This document shows positions 1 to 11,939 of a stretch of DNA of 64,000 bases, in pieces. The translations under genes and the position numbers were made by a program. The notes below the pieces were generated by a model. It had not been told where the DNA came from, did no database searches, and was given only the letters and a program-made list of their open reading frames with translations. Position 1 is the first letter of the stretch, and each line of letters begins with the position of its first letter. The DNA comes from Cryptomeria japonica (Eukaryota > Streptophyta > Pinopsida > Cupressales > Cupressaceae). The stretch spans positions 165,959,521 through 166,023,520 of the forward strand of contig NC_081406.1 of NCBI RefSeq assembly GCF_030272615.1, written 5' to 3'.

Positions 1-1268
1 ACAGTTAAGAGTAGTGGAAGATAGTTATGCATGTATGTAAGGCAGTTAGTAGTCATTGTAAGTATGTTGCTGGTATTTTTTCTGGTAGATTGTTGCTCTG
101 AAAATGTATAATGTTAGTAGGTGGATATCTTTCTCATTGTGTCTGAGTTTTGGTGTTGGTTGTGGGAATTAAGTTTGTGCTCCAAATATATATGCAATGC
201 AATCTACTAGTATTCAGTTGACTTGTCTCAAAATTGCAGTGCTCCTCATTTTTTGTCTCATTGCAGATATAAAAGAACACTATTGTTATGTTAGTAATCA
301 TTTCTTAAGATTGTTGTATTCAAGTATTTGTGTTTCAAAAGTTGTGCTTCGGATATTGTGCTCCAGAAGTATATTTGGTTGTGTAGTATTTGATAGTTCT
401 ATGAACTCTGAATTCCTCCAGTTTTTTAGTGTCTAATGATAATCTTTTGGTGATTAGTTATTTATGTCTTTGACTTGTTTATGTTAACTTGGATCGTGTT
501 TTTTGTGCTTCAGAAGCGTGTTCTTGTGGAAGTTTGAGGAAATGTTTATTCTATGTTCGGGTGACCTTGAATGTCTTTAACCTTTTTTTTGCTTTGGTGC
601 TTGTAGTGTGTGATTTGATTATTGGAGCGTCTTTGGGGAAAGTTTCTTTGAGGCCGACTTGGTGCTTATACCGGTGGTGTGTATATATGAGTGTTATGCT
701 TTAATAGTAGTAAGGGAGAAAGAAAGGAGTGAAATGAATATGATGGTGTGTGTGAGAGATAGAAGGTTGAATATGAGGATCAAAGATTGAATTGTGAAGG
801 CAGAATTGGTGCAATAACGAATTGGTATAGGTGTATTGAGAAAGATTTGTAGAGATTCCTAGCTGGATCTATCACAAACTATTATGGTGATATCTAAGAT
901 TATTAGGAATTGAAATCATGCATATGTAGATGTAATTTTTTTCAGTTCATACTTGTTTCTCTTAGCAGTAAGCCTTCCAATAGCAAGACATTGTAATTTG
1001 GGCAACGAGCCTTGTAATCCCATATAACTGGTTATATTATCTTGAGAGTTTACCCTCTCCACTTTTTTTCCCATTTGGGTTTTTGACATATAAAAATTTG
1101 GTGTCTCTCTTATGCTTGTGTATTTCTTGCATTTCATTTCTATTGGATATATCATTTTATGCTAAGGCTAATTGAGATTAAATTAAGTTTGAGAATTTTA
1201 GATTGTTTTGTTATGAAAGGAATACTAATTCACCCCCACTCCCCCTCAGTATTCCAGATTGTTCAACA
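1..1268 (+). repeat. 3' part of a copia-type LTR, cut by the window start
   Basis: The right end has the terminal signature shared by the copia-type LTRs of this window: a C-rich tract ending in CTCAG near 1231-1249, then a last stretch ending GTTCAACA at 1268. A second shared block, a TTTTTCCC...TGGGTTTT stretch followed by an A-rich run, lies at about 1060-1097. No 5' LTR end is visible, so the LTR probably begins outside the window. The short open frames here (for example 197-436 and 489-704) have no recognisable domain and are treated as chance frames. The five bases after the end are GTTAC, and the matching target duplication would lie upstream of the window. Whether this is a solo LTR or the 5' LTR of an element cannot be settled, but no primer-binding site follows 1268, which favours a 3' or solo LTR. 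Confidence 0.6.
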
Positions 1269-1910
1269 GTTACAAGTAATATAGGTTCAAAATTGAATCA
1301 ACTAAAGGAATGAAATGTATGTGATGCTCTCATTGTCATAGACAAGGAAATAGAAAAAAAATGTGTTGGGATCTTCATCCCTATAGTTTTTTAAATTAAA
1401 GAATTATTTTGAAAAAATAATTTAAAATAAAAAGTGGAAGAAGAAATCTATGATAAAACATATGCAAATGTATTATGGATGGATCAATAAATCTATTTGG
1501 AAAAATACAACATATATACATGTTTAAAATCTTGTACAAGTATAAATATTCATATTCCAAAATAATAAAAATTATTAAAAGTTAAAAAATTAAAATAGAG
1601 TGACGAATTGTTTTAATGGAAGAAAAATATTTTTTGAAAGACATTATGCAAATTATAAAACTAAGAGTAAGTTTGTAAGACTCAATGTAATTCTATATTA
1701 ATGTTTTGTAGATCTAAAGATCAATTGGCTCCACTTTAATCTAATACAATTTCAACCACTATAAGGCCTACCTGAATTATATCCATGTAAAGGAATGAGG
1801 TTTAATGTTGGAGCATTAAATATAAAAATAAGTATCATTGATTACAAATTTCATTAATAGTATTTATGATAGATATCATTAGTAAATTTATGAAGGTTTT
1901 GAGCACAAAG

Positions 1911-1990
1911 ATTGTTGATCAACCTAAAAAGTTGTAGCATTGGTCACAATGATCGTTGATGAACCTTAAAAGTTGTAGTGTTGATCATTG
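1911..1990. repeat. two-copy short tandem repeat, about 42-bp period
   Basis: A unit running roughly ATTGTTGATCAACCT, AAAAGTTGTAGC, ATTGGTC at 1911 is repeated with a few changes from about 1952 (GATCGTTGATGAACCTT, AAAAGTTGTAGTG). This is a local slippage-type duplication with no coding meaning. Confidence 0.6.
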
Positions 1991-2848
1991 GTAAATCTAT
2001 GAGGGGTTCGACCACATAGATTATTGGAAATTACTTCAATTGCTCCATTCATATAGACATGATAGACATCTTAGTATGGATAATGATGGACAAAGGTAAT
2101 TAAGTGCATTTGAATCATGATATTGCTCTTAAGAAGTTATCGTTATTAAATGTTTTTTTATTTAGACATGGGTAGCTAATATATCTATTTTTTATATGTA
2201 GCCCTCATCATCTAGTTAAATTGTATAATAAAATAAAGTTTATAGGGGGTGTTTAAAATATAAACTATATTTCTTCAAACTCCAAAATATTTGTCATGGA
2301 GAGTCATATCTCATTCAAGAGACACGACTATCTATATATGTTATCTATTTAAAGATCTATGGATCGATGAATTCAGATATAGACAACATCAATTCAATCT
2401 CTCCATTTGTAACAAATATAAATATAAAAAATTAAAATTAATTTTCTTTTAACCATTTTTTTTGTAAAAATAAAATAATAGAATCTATAATAATCAATAA
2501 TTAGTGCATTAAGATATCAATTAGTGGGTAAGTGCAAAAATATGGATGCTAAAAAAGTGGCCACACCACTTTAGAATTGAGTCTAATATAGGCATGGATA
2601 ATAAACTATTACCAATATTATGTAGCTAGTGGATTCTAGAAACTATCTTTCAAATCATATAGATTAGCTAGGTTTCACTATCTAATAGCACATAGGTGAA
2701 GGATACCAATAGCTATACATGATACAATATATAGGGATGGTCTAACTAGTTGTGATTAGTATTATGCAAGTGATGGATGACATAGGATAATGATCATATC
2801 TTCAATTGTAGCTAACTATCAATTATAGAACACAGGTTAATAATGCTA

Positions 2849-3480
2849 GGAGAAACCCATGATAAAATAGGGCTTAACCATATTTCACCATTACAATGCA
2901 TGCAATATCTACTAGTAAATACCTCGTACCTAATTGGACTAACATTCACTAGTGGCATGGAGCTGGTAGATGTCAACACCCATCAAATTGAAAGATTCAT
3001 TAGGATATATAAATATTATTAATGAGGTTATGTGATGTTAATGTTACACTCCTTATATCCAATAATGATTGCAAGTAGTATCAAGTACTTGCACATTATC
3101 ACAAATGATATACAAAACTAGGGTAAAGATGAGACCCATGATGTAATATGAGAAGTGTTGACATTTTTTATGGCTAAGATGCACTTAAAGGATAAGTGTC
3201 CCATCATCTTTCTATTATTAGTTAATTACTATATGTGTGTGAGTCAAACAATATATATATAGGTAATAATAACCTCAATTATTATGTATATTGTTATACT
3301 TTTACTCTTGCTAGTGATGATATCTAGTAGTATGTGATGCTTGATATCATCCCAGATAGTAGAGGATTGAGAAAAAGGATGGGACCCATGATGTAATAGG
3401 GAATGGACCCAAATTCCTCTTTTTATACTAAGGTACATTTTTGGGATTATGTATTTGTAAGTTAAGTGAAGAGGAAGATT
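2849..3480. repeat. degenerate tandem repeat, roughly 250-275 bp period
   Basis: A motif close to GACCCATGATGTAATAGG recurs at about 2853 (diverged), 3130 and 3382. The sequence before the second and third copies is also loosely alike, with runs resembling AGTAGTAT...CTTGATATCATC. The copies are old and diverged. The spacing suggests an ancient tandem duplication, not a dispersed family. Confidence 0.4.
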
Positions 3481-5354
3481 CTTGTAATGAGACCACAACC
3501 ACTTCTATTTTATAGCTAAGCTCTATGTGAATATTTAATGCTTAAATTATTTATATTGTGTCCACAATGGATGCATTTAAGCTAGTCACATGTACGTGTG
3601 ATGTATGTGCAAGTTATAATAATGTGTATATATGTGAATCATTCATATTATGTATATGTGAGATGCTTAATTGATTTATTTTTTTCACTTTTGATGTATG
3701 TATGATCTAGCTATCCTATGCATCTAGGTAACATATGATTGAGCTAACACCCATATGTACCCATGAGGCGCATAAGTGTTAATCACCTATGTATGTGTGA
3801 CATACGTGTGATCTAGCTATTTTGTGTATAGATTATTTATGGTTGAACCATTCACAATGCGAACATGTGATGTTTGAAGATGATCCAGACTATTTGATTT
3901 TGCGTATGTTCATCAACTAATATTGACTTGAAACTAACACTTAATTAAGATGTACATTTATTATCATTATATTTTAATTGGATATAATTTTGAAAGTATA
4001 ATCTTAATCAATTATTGTAATTCAAATGAAAGATTAAATATCTCATCTCAAATAAGAAGATATAATTTTTCTAATGAATGGTAGCATTATTTCATTTCCT
4101 ATAACTATATATAGGAATCACAATGACAAAAAAAATATAAAAAAATACTACAATACTACTTACGAACTCACATTGTGGATCTCTGCAAGTGAATCCTCTT
4201 TGAAAATAAGCTTGATCTCTGGAGTCAATTCATTTTCAACACAAACATGTACATTTCAGTGGCTGGTGACAGACATTAACTCTTCCTTTACACAGAAGTA
4301 CTAAAGTAAAAAATTATTTAACATATATTATTTAAAATGTCAAATAGATTGGAAGCGAACCTTCCATTAGAGACATTGCTGTCAAATGAGTTCTGTATCA
4401 AATTCCTGTAAATTTTAACGACTACAATAGTTAAGCATAAAATCTATAGTAGATGCAAAAGCAAAGACAAACCATACCACAATACAATTCTGTGGAAAGA
4501 GATCTAATAAGGTTGTTTGATTTTCAACTACTCTTCTAGATATAAATCAACTAGGTTTAGGATTCCATACTTTCAAAGATAATTATTTCCTTGAAATATT
4601 TTATTAAATTATATTAGTAAAAGAATATAATAAGAGTATATATAAAGGCTTAAAATAAAAAGTAGTCAGTTGACTTGTCTAATTGACAAAAGATAAATTA
4701 TTTGATATGCTTACACTTGTCTTGTATTTGTTATCAACTCTCCTGAAAAATAATTGTACGATAGATCTCTGTAACAAATGTTCAACATTAGTCTTGGTGT
4801 ATGAAAGAAAAAATATTTCATAGATTTCAGCATCTTCTTAAATTATTCTAGTAATTTGCTTTCACTTTTACAAACTATTAGCAAAGTTTTAGAAAAAAGA
4901 AAATGTATTTGTGACTTGGAACATAAAGGAACATAATCAAGTATCTAATATGTTTTTAGTAATTCATTTTTTTTTTTTTAAATATAAGTTGGAATATTAT
5001 GATCATAGAATCTAATCCATTGATCACAACATTATCTAGTTAAATGCTACCAAGTAAATGAATCAAAATATACAAAACTAGCAAATAACTTCAATAACAC
5101 ACATCAGATTTTTACCATGATATAAATGTGCATAATTCATAAAAAAAAATTAAAGAGAAGCAAGAGAATGTTCATTTAAAATATAATATATTAATAAAAA
5201 CTTGATTATAAAATAGTAAAATTTTTTAATAATACATCAAACACAACCTATTAAACAAGTAAAAAAGTCTTTCAAATTAAAGATCATATAGAATATGAAA
5301 GCTTACAAATGGAATTTGAATATGCTACTAATTAAATTGAAGCAATTATACGAT

Positions 5355-5440
5355 AAATGTTTGGTTTAGTGGCAAAGTCTATGTTGGAGGCACCTAAATG
5401 ATGTTGGGTTCAAATTTTCTTTTTTAAAAAACAAAAAAAA
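5355..5440 (+). repeat. SINE-like / tRNA-derived fragment
   Basis: A perfect match to the tRNA-type pol III A-box consensus TRGYNNARNGG is at 5362-5372 (TGGTTTAGTGG). A nine-of-eleven match to the B box lies at 5407-5417 (GGTTCAAATTT). The 45-bp start-to-start spacing is right for a tRNA-derived promoter. A T-run and an A-rich stretch follow. No cloverleaf acceptor stem can be closed, so it is not a functional tRNA gene. It could be the head of a SINE or a chance match. Confidence 0.4.
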
Positions 5441-6068
5441 CAGAAAAATCTATTAGATAAATGTTTAGAATTATATTTTCTCAAACTTGATATTCATTCA
5501 TAACTATTGTTATATATGAAACATGATAATTGAAATCTAATAAAAAGAATAAACTAATCTTCGTTTTCAAAGTAGAATGTAATATAAATAAGTTGAAAGA
5601 TGGGTCACATAGACTAACATAGTAGTTCAAACATTAATAGTGATTAATGATAGCTAAAATAAATTTTAATAATTAAAATTTATCAATTATGAACTATTTC
5701 AAAACATTATTATTTTCCAATCATAATAATATTTGATTCACTTGTAAGATTTTAATAATAAACTTAATGTTTGAAATTTATTTTAATATATTCACATTTT
5801 TGTGTATATTTAACAAAATCTATATAAAAATGTTGATATTATTTAAATTCTTCCTCTAATTTTAATGTTGGTTAGTATAACATCTTCAATTATTATTTAG
5901 AGAGAATTTCTTTATAATTTTAGTAACTTAATTCTAAATTTAGTCATGAATAAAGTTACTAAATCATTAAATTAGTTAAATATTTATCATTCTATACTAC
6001 AAAACATAACAAATAAATTATCGATTTGAAAAATTAGTCATGCAACTCATCTGACCCCTTTAAAATAT

Positions 6069-6324
6069 TATTGAGGTAAAATAATATTTACTTTTAAGTT
6101 TTATTAGACATGTCATTTTCTTAGGTGATAACTTTTTTTATATTTTATTGTTTAACTATTTTAGTTTTTGTTCCATTAGTTGGGAGTGGTTATATCATTG
6201 GTGTTCACTCTATAGACCTTGCAGACATATGTACATCTAGTTCATCTCAAGTCAATATATTTTATCTCATTTGATGATATATTTGGTTCTCTTGTGATCC
6301 TGACTTTGGAGTTCTACTCCTACA
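6069..6324 (+). repeat. 5' LTR (degenerate) of the small copia-type element
   Basis: It matches the 3' LTR at 7945-8244 over most of its length: the TTATTAGACATGTCATTTTC region, the TATATTTTATTGTTTA block, the promoter-proximal part and the common end GTTCTACTCCTACA. The first bases have drifted from TGTTGG to TATTGA. It is about 45 bp shorter than its partner through small deletions, which suggests an old insertion. Confidence 0.75.
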
Positions 6325-6337
6325 TAATATCAGAGCC
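6325..6337 (+). promoter_or_regulatory. primer-binding site, mutated
   Basis: TAATATCAGAGCC directly follows the LTR end. It differs at two positions from the TGGTATCAGAGCC that pairs with the 3' end of initiator methionine tRNA in plant copia elements. Confidence 0.75.
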
Positions 6338-7944
6338 TTTCAGCTTGGAACTCCTTCCAAATCTGAGAAGGCCATATTCTGATTATTTTGGTATCAAGGG
6401 TTCGCAGATTCACAGACTGTCTGGTACGATTCTGGTGTTTGAAATTTTGTCAAATTTCTATTTCGCCTTATTTGGTGGCTACGATTGCATTTGATCTGTT
6501 CATATCTGGACGGATTTGTTTTTGCCTGGTCTCTTACTCTTAGATGAGGAGTGTTTACATTTGGTGGCGAGTTCGAGGCCTTATCCTGTTCTTTATCTCC
6601 ATCCGCTGGTTTTTCTTTATCAAGCCGTCAACTTGCTTTTGGTTCCTTTGTTTGCTCGGCGACTCCTAACGCCGAGCCCTCTCAATCGATCATCACTCCA
6701 ACAGACCTACCTAGCCCGCTCAACATCAGCCAGTTGCCTTTCCTATGCTAGCAACTCTTGTTTTGGCTGTATCGTTTTGGTTCATGGAGTACATTTGAGA
6801 GTGATGGCTTGTCTTACTATTTGGCGGTGGGAGCTGAATTTAGCAGCTGATATGTATTGTATTTGGGGTTTCATGTATTTGCACAAGCTTCTAGCTCAAG
6901 GTGGCGTGGCCTATGTCCCACCACCCTATCGACCCATTAGCGCCGCTCATCGCAGCGGCACCCCTTCTTGTTGGTGGTGGGCTAATATTTTGCTTCCCAT
7001 TAGCATTGAGGGTCATATGGACATCTAGTGGGTCAGCCCCTAGGTGTTAAAAAAATTTCAATTTTGAGAAACTTTTGTCCATTCTTAGTAGGTGGTCATG
7101 TATGTGCCCAAGGGTCAATCCGTTGTAGAGCTTAATCTAACTCCCTTCTTTTGTTGATTGGGCTTCATATCAGTGATTTAATTCATAACAATGGAACAGG
7201 TCAATCCACCTAGTTAGGTTCATCCCCCTGATTTTCCTTCGCAATGGAGCATCTTAATCCAATTGATTTCACCATTTATCAGGTCAATTTGCCTAGTTTG
7301 TCTTTCAAATTTGATGGATGACATATCTATTTGATGACTTAATCCGGTCATCAATTCATCTTTGGAGCTTGTTCTACACCAATTTCCATATTAATTCCAA
7401 GTTGTCGCCTTCTTCATTGATTAGGCATGTACCTGGTTGGATTGTGACTTCATCAACATGCACAAGGAGACATGAGCAATTCAAAGACATAATCTTTAGC
7501 TTCCTACTCATTCCTATTTGGATTGGGAGGCATTCCTACATTTCTACATGGGTTTGTTTCTTCTTATGGGTGACAAGCTATTTGTATGCATGGCATCATG
7601 TTCAGACACTTACCATTTTGTAGGTGATTATTCATCAAGGGGGTGCAATGTTGTCTCAATCTATCCTTTCATTGGAGGGGTAATTGTATTGTATTTTAGT
7701 GATGGATGTCATTATTGAGGGATATTGTGGAGACCTCCATATATCACTTCAGCTTGCATTTGTACATGATTTGCATCTCTTTTTTGTAGAGGAGTTTTGT
7801 ACCATGAGGTTTTCTCCTTTTCTCCGTTTGTAAGAGATCATTTGCACTGTACATGGGTACCTATCATGGCCTTATAGCCAAGACCAATATTAAATCTTCA
7901 TTGCATACTGCATTTCTTTGCCCGAAGTTGCCCTTAAGGGGGGG

Positions 7945-8244
7945 TGTTGGAATAAATTAATATTTATTCACAATCTTAGGTTTACTTAGGCATATCATTT
8001 TCCTAGATAGTAGGTAAGATTTACTATATTTTATTGTTTATCTACATTAGTTTTTGTGCCATTAGTTGGCAAGTGGTTATGCCTACTCTTGCATCTCATT
8101 GGTGCTGACTCTATAGCTCTTCCCTATATAAGAAAGCATATGTACATCTCGACTCAATGTATTTTATCTCATCTGGTGATATCTTTGGTTCTCTTGTGAA
8201 GGTTTTAGTAGTTATGATCCTGGCTTTGGAGTTCTACTCCTACA
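7945..8244 (+). repeat. 3' LTR of the small copia-type element
   Basis: It begins TGTTGGAATAAATTAAT directly after a purine tract (AAGGGGGGG, about 7936-7944) and ends CTACTCCTACA at 8244. A TATATAAG-type TATA box lies near 8125. The flanking bases AATAA nearly match the pentamer before the 5' LTR. Confidence 0.85.
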
Positions 8245-8249
8245 AATAA

Positions 8250-10475
8250 TGCATCTTCCTTAGATACATTGACTTTGATTTATTGAACTATAATTTTAAC
8301 TACTGAATATTCATATTTAATATTAGTGAGATTTTTATAACTATTAGTGCTTTAAATATTGAAAAGAAATTTACTTAATTTTTAAAAAAGATTGAATAAG
8401 TGTTCCTTGAAAATTGTTAGCTTTCTCTAAATAATGAGCTATAACCTAGAAAGAGTAGCATCTAATCGCAAGTAATATTCTACTATAGAAACATGCTTTT
8501 TATTAATATCATTATCTTTTTTTCAACACCATTCAATTTGACTTTTAATTCTTGTTTCTACTCCCATGTTATTACAACGAAGAAATAATTTTTTTCTCAA
8601 GATTCCAATTTCTAGGCTCGGCTTGAAAAATTTCACACACTAAAATATCCTATACTAATTGACCCAAATAAAAGGGAAATGTAAAATATGATCTCCAAGC
8701 AAATATAAATGGTTTTTGACACAAATCAATTTATTTTCCCATTGAATCTATGCAATTAAGAAATTGATTAAAGAATTTTAGACAACCTATCTCTTTTGAA
8801 CATAATAAGAACCTTAGAAGGTATTGTCCATATCTGCTTAAATATTATATTTTATTTTTTCTTCACACCTAATGTCTTTATGCAATTTGGACCAAAGTGA
8901 GAACCCTAATGTTTGAACAATAATCACACTTGATTATTTTGGATGTTTATATAAATTTAATTGTAATTGTTATAGGATAACGCTTTTGATTGTTAATTAT
9001 CTTAGAATAAATTATCATTTGATGAGAAACATAAATATTATATGACCTAATTGTATCTAGTCCATTGGTGGCATGGTTTACTTGAATGTGTGTTATCTTT
9101 TGGACTAGTTGGATACTAACGATATTTTAAAGAATTGGGTGTGAGAATCTCGAATGGTTTTATCTGTACAAGGGTGCAAAAAATATAGACTTAGAAAATG
9201 TTTCATAATATATTTAATATCCTTTAACCCTACGTTTATGTCTATTCAAGTCAAACAAAAATGGAAGAATCAAATGGTTATAGGCACCTTAACGGTTTTC
9301 TATTGTAGTAATGATAACTACTTTTAACTTATTATTATTGTGCCTCATATACATATCCCATTATTTTTAGTGATAAGGATCCCTTTTTCTCTAATTTCCT
9401 TGCCTTAGATTTTGGTTCCTATTTAGTATTATAGCATTGTAAATTGTTTACCATAACAATTTCACACTCTATTTGGCACTTGCTTTAGTGTGCATTTCCT
9501 TTGTTCATTTTAAGACCATTTATGCCCTAGGCTATCTAAAAAATTTAATGATGATCATGTGCTTAACTCTTCATCAAATACAAAATATCAGACTAGATCC
9601 TATGTTAAGGGCCCTAATGCTTGGTTCTCCCTTTTAGAGGCTCCTTTCTTGATGGACCTAATCACCCAACACCATAGTCACATAAAAAGGGGTTGAAAAT
9701 TGGGGAATTGTGAGTGTCAACCTTTTTATTAGATGATTCGATGTTGATTTTTGCATTTGATTGATGTTTATTTGCCTACACTTGAAATAACCTTGTGATC
9801 TCTATATAAGGAGTCTTTTTAATCATTGATAATATCTAATAGAAATATAGAGAAATGATACAAGGAATGAGCTATCAAACTATAAAGTAATAGAATATAA
9901 GAAATTTCTATAATTTCACTACAATTAGGCTACACTCAGGTGTCGATTCATGTTCCTCCTTTATTGTTGTCATTATGTTATTGAACTAACCCTAGTAGGA
10001 CCACATTTATGTGCAACTCCTTGAGAGGGTTTCATACCTAAGGAAATATTGCCATTTTAGAATTTGTCCTTAGCCTCATTTTATGTGAAGGCATGCTCTC
10101 CTTCACCATCATTGTTGTGGAGGTGGGAATACTAGAAAAAGGTTTGACTTTGGCAAGCCTTTGTACAACATAACCTATTTTTTCTTATTTTCTTTGTGTT
10201 CATGTGTAGATTTGATAATGAAAAACTTATAGATGGACTTGAAGTAGATAGTAACAATTGTTTTTAGACTTTATATTATGCAAAACCATAAGAATAGGGT
10301 TTGGAATATCAAGATATCTTTTGACTTTGACCCATATTTTTAGGAGATAGGTATGAGAATCTTCTTGGTTCCATCCTTAGTCATCTCTAAGGCCTCTATC
10401 ATCTCCAGAAATAAACACCCAATATTTTTGTCCTACACAGTCAACTTGAGATTTTGTTTCCAAGTTCCCATCTAC

Positions 10476-10480
<5 letters not shown>
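8250..10480. other. AT-rich spacer, nothing recognised
   Basis: About 2.2 kb with no open frame of interest, no LTR ends and no RNA gene that I can identify. Confidence 0.7.

Positions 10481-10540
<60 letters not shown>
10481..10540. repeat. (CT)30 microsatellite
   Basis: Thirty uninterrupted CT dinucleotides. The SLSLSL open frame across it (10353-10622) is a by-product of the repeat. Confidence 0.99.
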
Positions 10541-10542
<2 letters not shown>

Positions 10543-11280
10543 TTCATGATGTATCTACTCCATTTTGTTATATTTATTCATTTTCCTTTATTAGCCTAGT
10601 TCATTCCAAACACATTCTATAAATCCCAATCACATGAAATAAAAAAAAAGTATTAAAAGTCCAAGATAGCATGGCTCTCCCTTGTGTGCAAGAATCCAAA
10701 CCCACTCACATCTCTAACATTGTATGGAAAAATAAATTGATCCTAGTTAATGCACACGTTAGTCTAGGAATACCTTTTCTTATATTTCACTTTGGTGAAT
10801 TTGATGTATATTACACTTGCACATTTTAATTTCTTGCATTCTTTTATTTGAATAAAGTATATTAATTAGTTTATATATATGTATATTGATCATATTAAAA
10901 TTATTTATTTAGATAAGAAAGTGGTTACATGATTGAAAAATCCTTTTCCTTGGATCCTCCTTCCATGAGTCCATCACTAACAATGATATTTGTATTTGCT
11001 AAAAATAATATATTTCTAACAATTTATAATTATAAATGGACTAATTCACCAGTGAAAAAAATCTTATTTATTCTGATAATTATTTCTAATATAATCCTCT
11101 ATTTTAGAAATTACTATGATAATTTTTCTCCACATAGAAACTAAAACATAATTGTTTTTCCTTTCATAAAGATAGAGTGTAAGGAAAATAAAGAGAACAA
11201 CTCAAACATAAATAAGTCCTAGCTTGACCCTTTTTTAAGAAACCAATATGAATATAATACCATAAAAAATCATGTCACTA
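10541..11280. other. AT-rich spacer, nothing recognised
   Basis: No gene, LTR end or structured repeat seen. The frame at 10929-11144 has no recognisable domain. Confidence 0.65.
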
Positions 11281-11675
11281 CAAGAGCTTCAAGAGAAAAT
11301 GAACTCCCTTCATATAAATATAAATAACATCAAATAGAGAGGTTCATAAATTATCAAGAACAATGAAAAAAAACATGACACATATTTAGGCATAAAGGAA
11401 TGGGATATAGATAATGAAAAACCCTTACATTTTGACCACGAGAATAATTATTCAATACCTTTCGATGGTTATTATCTAAGTAGAGAAAATGTAATGACAA
11501 AGGGGTCCATTGATTTAGGAACTGAAAAAATTCAATATCCTAAATATGATGGGATAAGTGGAGGGGATGCATCAAAGGATTTGTTGATACGAATGGATAT
11601 GTACTTTAGGTTGATTGATATAGATAGCGATACCAAGGAACAAATAGTTATCCATAAATTAAATTATTGTATCTC
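11281..11675 (+). pseudogene. retrotransposon Gag fragment
   Basis: One frame carries gag-like protein from about 11281 to 11673, interrupted by two stops near its start. The best part runs from the methionine at 11494. It reads KIQYPKYDGISGGDA, then LLIRMDMYFRLIDI, then a D/E-rich turn and an IVIHKL helix. This is the usual start of the plant Retrotrans_gag region (a 'PKYDG' strand followed by an aromatic helix in which particles are tethered). The homology ends at about codon 60 of the open frame. No zinc knuckle, protease or LTR is attached, so this is an orphan piece. The family could be gypsy or a gag-only element, and I cannot decide. It lies about 250 bp left of the LINE insertion point. 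Confidence 0.55.
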
Positions 11676-11939
11676 GATGTTCCTCCTTTGCCCCTCACTA
11701 CTCCATTCTCCGCATTCACTCGTATACTAGTGTCTCCTCAACAACCTATTAATTCTTCAGCTTCTAGTTCTTTGTAATATGAGATTCCTATTTTACTTTC
11801 TTATTTAATTCTTGGATCTATTAATTTTTACTATTTTATTATCTTTCATTCAAGTATGTGTCTTTCTTTTCGTCGTGTATCTATATCTTTAAATACATTT
11901 AATGTTTAATATAATTATCAAGAAAAGATTGTTTTTTAG

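Larger units (their letters stand above)
1269..6068. other. AT-rich spacer without genes
   Basis: About 4.8 kb with dense stops in all frames. I see no coding region. It holds a short tandem repeat (1911-1990), a degenerate larger tandem repeat (2849-3480) and a tRNA-like SINE candidate near 5362. The frames at 3244-3498 and 4074-4304 show no domain and no codon pattern that sets them apart from noise. Confidence 0.7.
6069..8244 (+). mobile_element. small non-autonomous copia-type LTR element without pol
   Basis: Two direct LTRs (6069-6324 and 7945-8244) flank about 1.6 kb. The first LTR is followed by a mutated methionine-tRNA primer-binding site (6325-6337), and the second is preceded by a purine tract (about 7934-7944). 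The flanking pentamers are AATAT at 6064-6068 and AATAA at 8245-8249, a four-of-five target duplication. The internal part has no recognisable gag, protease, integrase or reverse transcriptase, and its frames are broken. Its size puts it between TRIM and LARD elements. It may be an internally deleted copia element that relied on a relative for movement. A more GC-rich block at about 6560-7020 stands out from the AT-rich surroundings. Confidence 0.75.

Noticed and set aside
5362-5417. tRNA gene
   Set aside because: A and B boxes are present but no acceptor stem or anticodon arm can be formed. Kept only as a SINE-like candidate.
6516-7028. 170-codon open frame in the small LTR element
   Set aside because: No domain, overlaps another frame at 6551-6751, and openness is explained by the GC-richer block. 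Not reported as a gene, although the block itself is listed as a finding.
10353-10622. 89-codon frame with an SLSLSL run
   Set aside because: Produced by the (CT)30 microsatellite.
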